The translations under genes were made by a program, and so were the position numbers. Of a stretch of DNA of 64,000 nucleotides, positions 60,036 to 64,000 are shown piece after piece (the first letter of the stretch is position 1; each line of letters starts with the position of its first letter). The stretch spans positions 248,001-312,000 of the forward strand of contig NZ_CP030830.1 in assembly GCF_003597675.1 (NCBI RefSeq). The letters are read 5' to 3'. Source of the DNA: Neorhizobium sp. NCHU2750. Its GTDB lineage: Bacteria; Pseudomonadota; Alphaproteobacteria; Rhizobiales; Rhizobiaceae. The notes beneath the pieces are model-generated. The model was not told the DNA's origin. It ran no database searches and saw only the letters and a program-made list of their open reading frames with translations.

Positions 60036-63000
60036 ATGAGCAATGATCCCTTCACCTTCGACATGTTTGGCTCGAGCGCACTTTCGTCAGGCCTCGGTCT
60101 GGGCGTGACCGCCTTTGGCGGGTTCTCGCCCGCTGCCGCCGCAAACGACGACGATCCTGATCCTGTACCGCCTGCACCGGCTCCCGCTCTGCCGGCCAGC
60201 GCCACCCCTGCTCGGCGCGCAGGACTTCGCGCAAATTTCTATCTCGACGGCGACCGCGAGCTTGGCGCATCCTGGAAGGATCGCGCCCGCGCCAATGTCG
60301 CGGCCATCCTCGTCGCCGACGGTATTGCCAATCAGGACCGGCCGGCGACCCCAAAGGAACGGGCCCAGCTGATTCGCTTCACCGGCTTCGGCACCGGTGA
60401 ACTGGCCAACGGGATGTTCCGCCGTCCGGGCGAGGTCGATTTCCGGAAGGGATGGGACGATCTCGGCTCCTCGCTTGAGAGCGCGGTCTCCGACGCAGAC
60501 TATGCATCGCTCGCCCGCTGCACCCAATATGCGCATTTCACGCCCGAGTTCATCATCCGGGCGGTATGGGCCGGTGTTCAAAGGCTCGGCTGGCGCGGCG
60601 GCCGTGTGCTGGAACCGGGCATAGGCACTGGCCTATTTCCGGCCCTGATGCCGGAGCCCTATCGTGACGCCGCCTATGTCACCGGGATCGAACTCGATCC
60701 GGTCACGGCGCGTATCGTCGGCCTGCTGCAGCCGAAGGCCCGGATCATCAATGGAGACTTTGCCCGCACCGATCTGGCGCCGATCTACGATCTCGCCATC
60801 GGCAATCCACCCTTTTCCGATCGCACTGTCCGTTCGGACCGCGCCTATCGGTCGCTCGGCCTTCGCTTGCACGATTACTTCATCGCCCGGTCAATCAATC
60901 TCCTGAAGCCCGGCGCGCTGGCCGCCTTCGTGACCTCACACGGCACGCTGGATAAGGCCGATACGACGGCGCGGGAACATATCGCCAAATCCGCAGATCT
61001 GATCGCCGCGATCCGGCTACCCGAGGGAAGCTTTTGCCGCGATGCCGGCACGGATGTCGTCGTAGACATCCTTTTCTTCCGCAAGCGCAAGCCCGGCGAG
61101 CCGGAAGGTGACCAGCTGTGGCTCGATGTCGATGAGGTCAGGCCCGACACCGAGGACGAAGGTGCGATCCGCGTCAACAGGTGGTACGCCCGGCACCCCG
61201 ACTTCGTACTCGGCGCTCATGCCCTGACCTCGGGACCGTTCGGCGAGACATACACATGCCGGCCCCGCGACGGCGAGGATCTTGAAACGGCACTTGCTGC
61301 TGCCATCGAGCTTCTGCCGGCCGATCTCTACAACGGCGAGCCAACGCCCGTCGATGTCGATCTCGAAGACGAACTCGCCGAGATCATCGATCTGAAGCCG
61401 AAGACCGGGCCGGTTCGCGAGGGCAGTTTCATTCTCGACCGCTCCAAGGGCCTGATGCAGATGCTCGACGGCGCGGCTGTGCCGGTCACAGTCCGAAAAG
61501 GCCGCTCCGGCGATGGGATCTCGGAAAAGCATGTGCGGATCATCAGCAAACTCATTCCGATCCGGGATGCCGTCCGCGAGGTGCTCAAGGCGCAGGGGAC
61601 CGATCGGCCCTGGCGCGATCTCCAGGTGCGGCTGCGCATCGCCTGGTCGAGCTTCGTGCGCGATTTCGGGCCGATCAACCACACGACCGTCTCGATCCAG
61701 GAGGATGCCGAGACCGGCGAGGTGAAAGAGACCCAGCGCCAGCCCAACCTTGCACCGTTTCGCGACGACCCGGACTGCTGGCTGGTGGCGTCGATCGAGG
61801 ACTACGATCTGGAGACCGACACGGCAAAGCCCGGTCCGATCTTTTCTGAACGCGTGATCGCGCCACCGGCGGCGCCAACCATCACGTCTCCGGCAGATGC
61901 GCTCGCCGTTGTGCTGAACGAATGTGGTCACGTGGATATCGACTATATCGCGGAGCTGCTGCACAGTGATCCCGCTGATGTGGTCGACGAGCTGGGCGAG
62001 GCTATCTTCCGCGACCCGGCAGATGGATCGTGGCAGACAGCCGACGGGTATCTTTCCGGTGCTGTCCGCACCAAGCTCGCGGCAGCGCAGGCGGCGGCCG
62101 AGCTTGATCCGACCTATGAGCGCAACGTTCGCGCCCTGACTGACGTCCAGCCGGCCGATCTTCGACCCTCAGACATCACCGCGCGTCTCGGCGCCCCATG
62201 GATCCCGGCCGCCGATGTCGTGGCCTTCGTCAAAGAGAAGATGGACGCCGATATCCGCATTCACCATATGCCGGAGCTCGGTTCCTGGACGGTGGAGGCC
62301 CGCCAGCTTGGCTACAGCGCCGCCGGCACATCCGAGTGGGGCACCAGCCGCCGCCATGCCGGCGACCTGCTTGCCGATGCGCTCAACAGCCGTGTCCCCC
62401 AGATCTTCGACGTGTTCAAGGATGTCGACGGCGAGCGTCGGGTCTTGAACGTCGTCGATACCGAGGCGGCGCGCGACAAGCTGCAGAGGATCAAGCAGTC
62501 CTTCCAGGATTGGGTCTGGACCGATCCCGATCGCACCGATCGGTTGGCACGCGATTACAACGACCGTTTCAACAATATCGCGCCGCGCAAATTCGACGGC
62601 TCCCATCTCAAACTTCCCGGCGCCTCTGGCGCCTTTGTTCTTTATGGGCACCAGAAACGCGGCATCTGGCGGATCATCGCCGATGGCTCCACTTATCTCG
62701 CCCATGCCGTCGGCGCCGGCAAGACGATGACCATGGCCGCCGCCATCATGGAACAGCGCCGGCTCGGCCTCATCGCCAAGGCGATGCTCGTCGTGCCCGG
62801 CCATTGCCTGGCGCAGGCGGCCCGCGAGTTTCTGGCGCTCTACCCGAACGCCCGCATTCTTGTCGCGGACGAGACCAACTTCACCAAGGATAAGCGTGCC
62901 CGGTTCCTGTCACGCGCGGCGACCGCGACTTGGGACGCGATCATCATCACGCACTCTGCGTTTCGCTTCATCGCTGTTCCCTCGGCCTTCGAACAGCAGA

Positions 63001-64000
63001 TGATCCAGGACGAGCTGCAGCTTTACGAGGACTTGCTAATCAAGGTCGGCAGCGAGGACCGCGTCTCGCGCAAGCGCCTCGAGCGGCTGAAGGAGGGATT
63101 GCAGGAGCGGCTCGAGGGTCTTGCCACTCGCAAGGATGATCTTCTGACGATCTCGGAGATCGGTGTCGACCAGATTGTCGTCGATGAGGCGCAGGAATTT
63201 CGGAAGCTTTCCTTCGCCACCAATATGTCGTCGTTGAAGGGCATCGATCCCAACGGCTCGCAGCGTGCCTGGGATCTTTATGTCAAATCCCGCTATATCG
63301 AGACGCGCAACCCCGGCCGAGCACTGGTTCTTGCTTCCGGCACACCGATCACGAACACGCTCGGCGAGATGTTCTCCATCCAGCGCCTGCTCGGCCATGA
63401 GGCACTATCAGAGCGCGGGCTCCACGAGTTCGATGCCTGGGCGTCCTGCTTCGGTGACACGACGACCGAACTCGAAATCCAGCCGTCGGACAAATACAAG
63501 CCGGTCAGCCGCTTCGCCTCCTTCGTGAACGTGCCCGAACTGATCGCCATGTTCCGGTCCTTCGCCGATGTCGTGATGCCGGACGATCCCAGGCAATATG
63601 TGAAGGTGCCGAATCTTTCGACTGGACGCCGTCAGATCCTGACGGCCAAACCGACGGCGCTGTTCAAGAGCTACCAGCAGATGCTCGACGGCAGGATCAA
63701 GGTGATTGAGAAGCGCGAAGGTCCGGCCAAACCCGGCGACGACATCCTGCTCTCCGTTATCACCGATGGCCGCCATGCGGCGATCGACCTGCGCTTCGTC
63801 TTGCCGGTGGCCGAGAATGAGGCGGATAACAAGCTCAATCTGCTTGTCCGTAATGCGCATCGGATCTGGATGGAGACGGGTGACGCTATCTATCGCCGCC
63901 CTGATGGCAAGGAGTTTGATCTGCCGGGCGCGGCCCAGATGATCTTTTCCGATCTCGGCACGATCAATGTCGAGAAATCCCGCGGCTTTTCGGCCTATCG
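60036..64000 (+). CDS. Giant methylase-helicase fusion protein (partial, runs off window)
   Basis: The frame is open from ATG 60036 (GGAGA upstream) to the window end, giving 1321 residues with the C-terminus missing. Residues about 60-400 form an N6-adenine methyltransferase-like domain, with LEPGIGTG at 192 for AdoMet and the catalytic motif NPPF at 257-260. From about 860 it is a superfamily 2/Snf2-type helicase: YGHQKRGIWRIIADG, then AVGAGKTMTMAAA (Walker A) near 890, DEAQ at 1050-1053, and motif III-like LASGTPITNTLGEMF. Similar methylase-helicases are large plasmid and phage proteins, for example phage P1 DarB, which protects incoming DNA from restriction. That role here is inference. 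Confidence 0.87.
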   Translation, partial: MSNDPFTFDMFGSSALSSGLGLGVTAFGGFSPAAAANDDDPDPVPPAPAPALPASATPARRAGLRANFYLDGDRELGASWKDRARANVAAILVADGIANQDRPATPKERAQLIRFTGFGTGELANGMFRRPGEVDFRKGWDDLGSSLESAVSDADYASLARCTQYAHFTPEFIIRAVWAGVQRLGWRGGRVLEPGIGTGLFPALMPEPYRDAAYVTGIELDPVTARIVGLLQPKARIINGDFARTDLAPIYDLAIGNPPFSDRTVRSDRAYRSLGLRLHDYFIARSINLLKPGALAAFVTSHGTLDKADTTAREHIAKSADLIAAIRLPEGSFCRDAGTDVVVDILFFRKRKPGEPEGDQLWLDVDEVRPDTEDEGAIRVNRWYARHPDFVLGAHALTSGPFGETYTCRPRDGEDLETALAAAIELLPADLYNGEPTPVDVDLEDELAEIIDLKPKTGPVREGSFILDRSKGLMQMLDGAAVPVTVRKGRSGDGISEKHVRIISKLIPIRDAVREVLKAQGTDRPWRDLQVRLRIAWSSFVRDFGPINHTTVSIQEDAETGEVKETQRQPNLAPFRDDPDCWLVASIEDYDLETDTAKPGPIFSERVIAPPAAPTITSPADALAVVLNECGHVDIDYIAELLHSDPADVVDELGEAIFRDPADGSWQTADGYLSGAVRTKLAAAQAAAELDPTYERNVRALTDVQPADLRPSDITARLGAPWIPAADVVAFVKEKMDADIRIHHMPELGSWTVEARQLGYSAAGTSEWGTSRRHAGDLLADALNSRVPQIFDVFKDVDGERRVLNVVDTEAARDKLQRIKQSFQDWVWTDPDRTDRLARDYNDRFNNIAPRKFDGSHLKLPGASGAFVLYGHQKRGIWRIIADGSTYLAHAVGAGKTMTMAAAIMEQRRLGLIAKAMLVVPGHCLAQAAREFLALYPNARILVADETNFTKDKRARFLSRAATATWDAIIITHSAFRFIAVPSAFEQQMIQDELQLYEDLLIKVGSEDRVSRKRLERLKEGLQERLEGLATRKDDLLTISEIGVDQIVVDEAQEFRKLSFATNMSSLKGIDPNGSQRAWDLYVKSRYIETRNPGRALVLASGTPITNTLGEMFSIQRLLGHEALSERGLHEFDAWASCFGDTTTELEIQPSDKYKPVSRFASFVNVPELIAMFRSFADVVMPDDPRQYVKVPNLSTGRRQILTAKPTALFKSYQQMLDGRIKVIEKREGPAKPGDDILLSVITDGRHAAIDLRFVLPVAENEADNKLNLLVRNAHRIWMETGDAIYRRPDGKEFDLPGAAQMIFSDLGTINVEKSRGFSAY

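Noticed and set aside
1..64000. CRISPR arrays, rRNA, tRNA, riboswitches, replication origin
   Set aside because: No regularly spaced repeats, no conserved RNA cores and no repABC or oriT signature were found by reading; a covariance-model scan would be needed to exclude small RNAs.

Overview
The window is accessory, catabolic replicon DNA from an alphaproteobacterium, most likely a Rhizobiaceae megaplasmid (Rhizobium, Agrobacterium or Ensifer type). The evidence is GC-rich coding, Tat-exported binding proteins, many relics of insertion sequences of rhizobial type, and a right-hand end carrying a toprim/DUF3991 protein, a DUF1419 protein and a giant methylase-helicase, a set I associate with rhizobial plasmids. 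The genus is inferred; no rRNA, tRNA or replication gene is present to fix it.

Layout. 1-821: end of an IS3-family element. 896-10907: amidase, LuxR-type regulator, then a tight operon of a polyamine-type ABC transporter (binding protein, two permeases, ATPase) with an Asp/Glu/hydantoin racemase, a DUF917 protein and a hydantoinase/oxoprolinase. 11052-18215: an XRE-cupin regulator between two arms, on the left M20 hydrolase, NMT1-type ABC transporter and M24 peptidase, on the right a PF07090 amidotransferase-like protein and a C-N hydrolase; three TCAA-N5-TTGA palindromes lie exactly at these promoters. 18338-19560: VapBC toxin-antitoxin and IS5 debris. 19588-26378: RpiR regulator, a second polyamine-type ABC operon, an M24-fold protein lacking its metal ligands, and a class I glutamine amidotransferase. 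26490-28504: decayed IS6 and IS110 copies. 28505-33544: DUF1028, RidA, flavin monooxygenase, LysR regulator, ArgE-like M20 deacylase. 33820-39622: a third ABC system whose two permeases are fused into one chain, followed by an NtaA/DszA-type FMN monooxygenase. 39879-40792: transposon scrapyard with an in-frame IS5-IS66 chimera and an Old Yellow Enzyme fragment. 41063-43760: chemoreceptor, two strong hairpins and a dinB relic. 43834-55895: cupin, FAD amine oxidase, a fourth ABC system with a frameshifted binding protein, IclR regulator, hydroxyacid dehydrogenase, aldehyde dehydrogenase, AbrB permease and class III aminotransferase. 56211-57464: an AAA/DUF4143 ATPase. 57862-64000: plasmid backbone-like module.

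How the genes fit together. The region is a string of import-plus-degradation modules for small nitrogenous compounds. Each pairs an ABC importer with C-N bond hydrolases, racemases, oxidases or transaminases and its own regulator (LuxR, XRE-cupin, RpiR, LysR, IclR). Substrates are inferred only by family: cyclic imides or hydantoins for the first, ureido or amide compounds for the second, amines or polyamines for the last. The modules are separated by IS relics, which suggests stepwise assembly.
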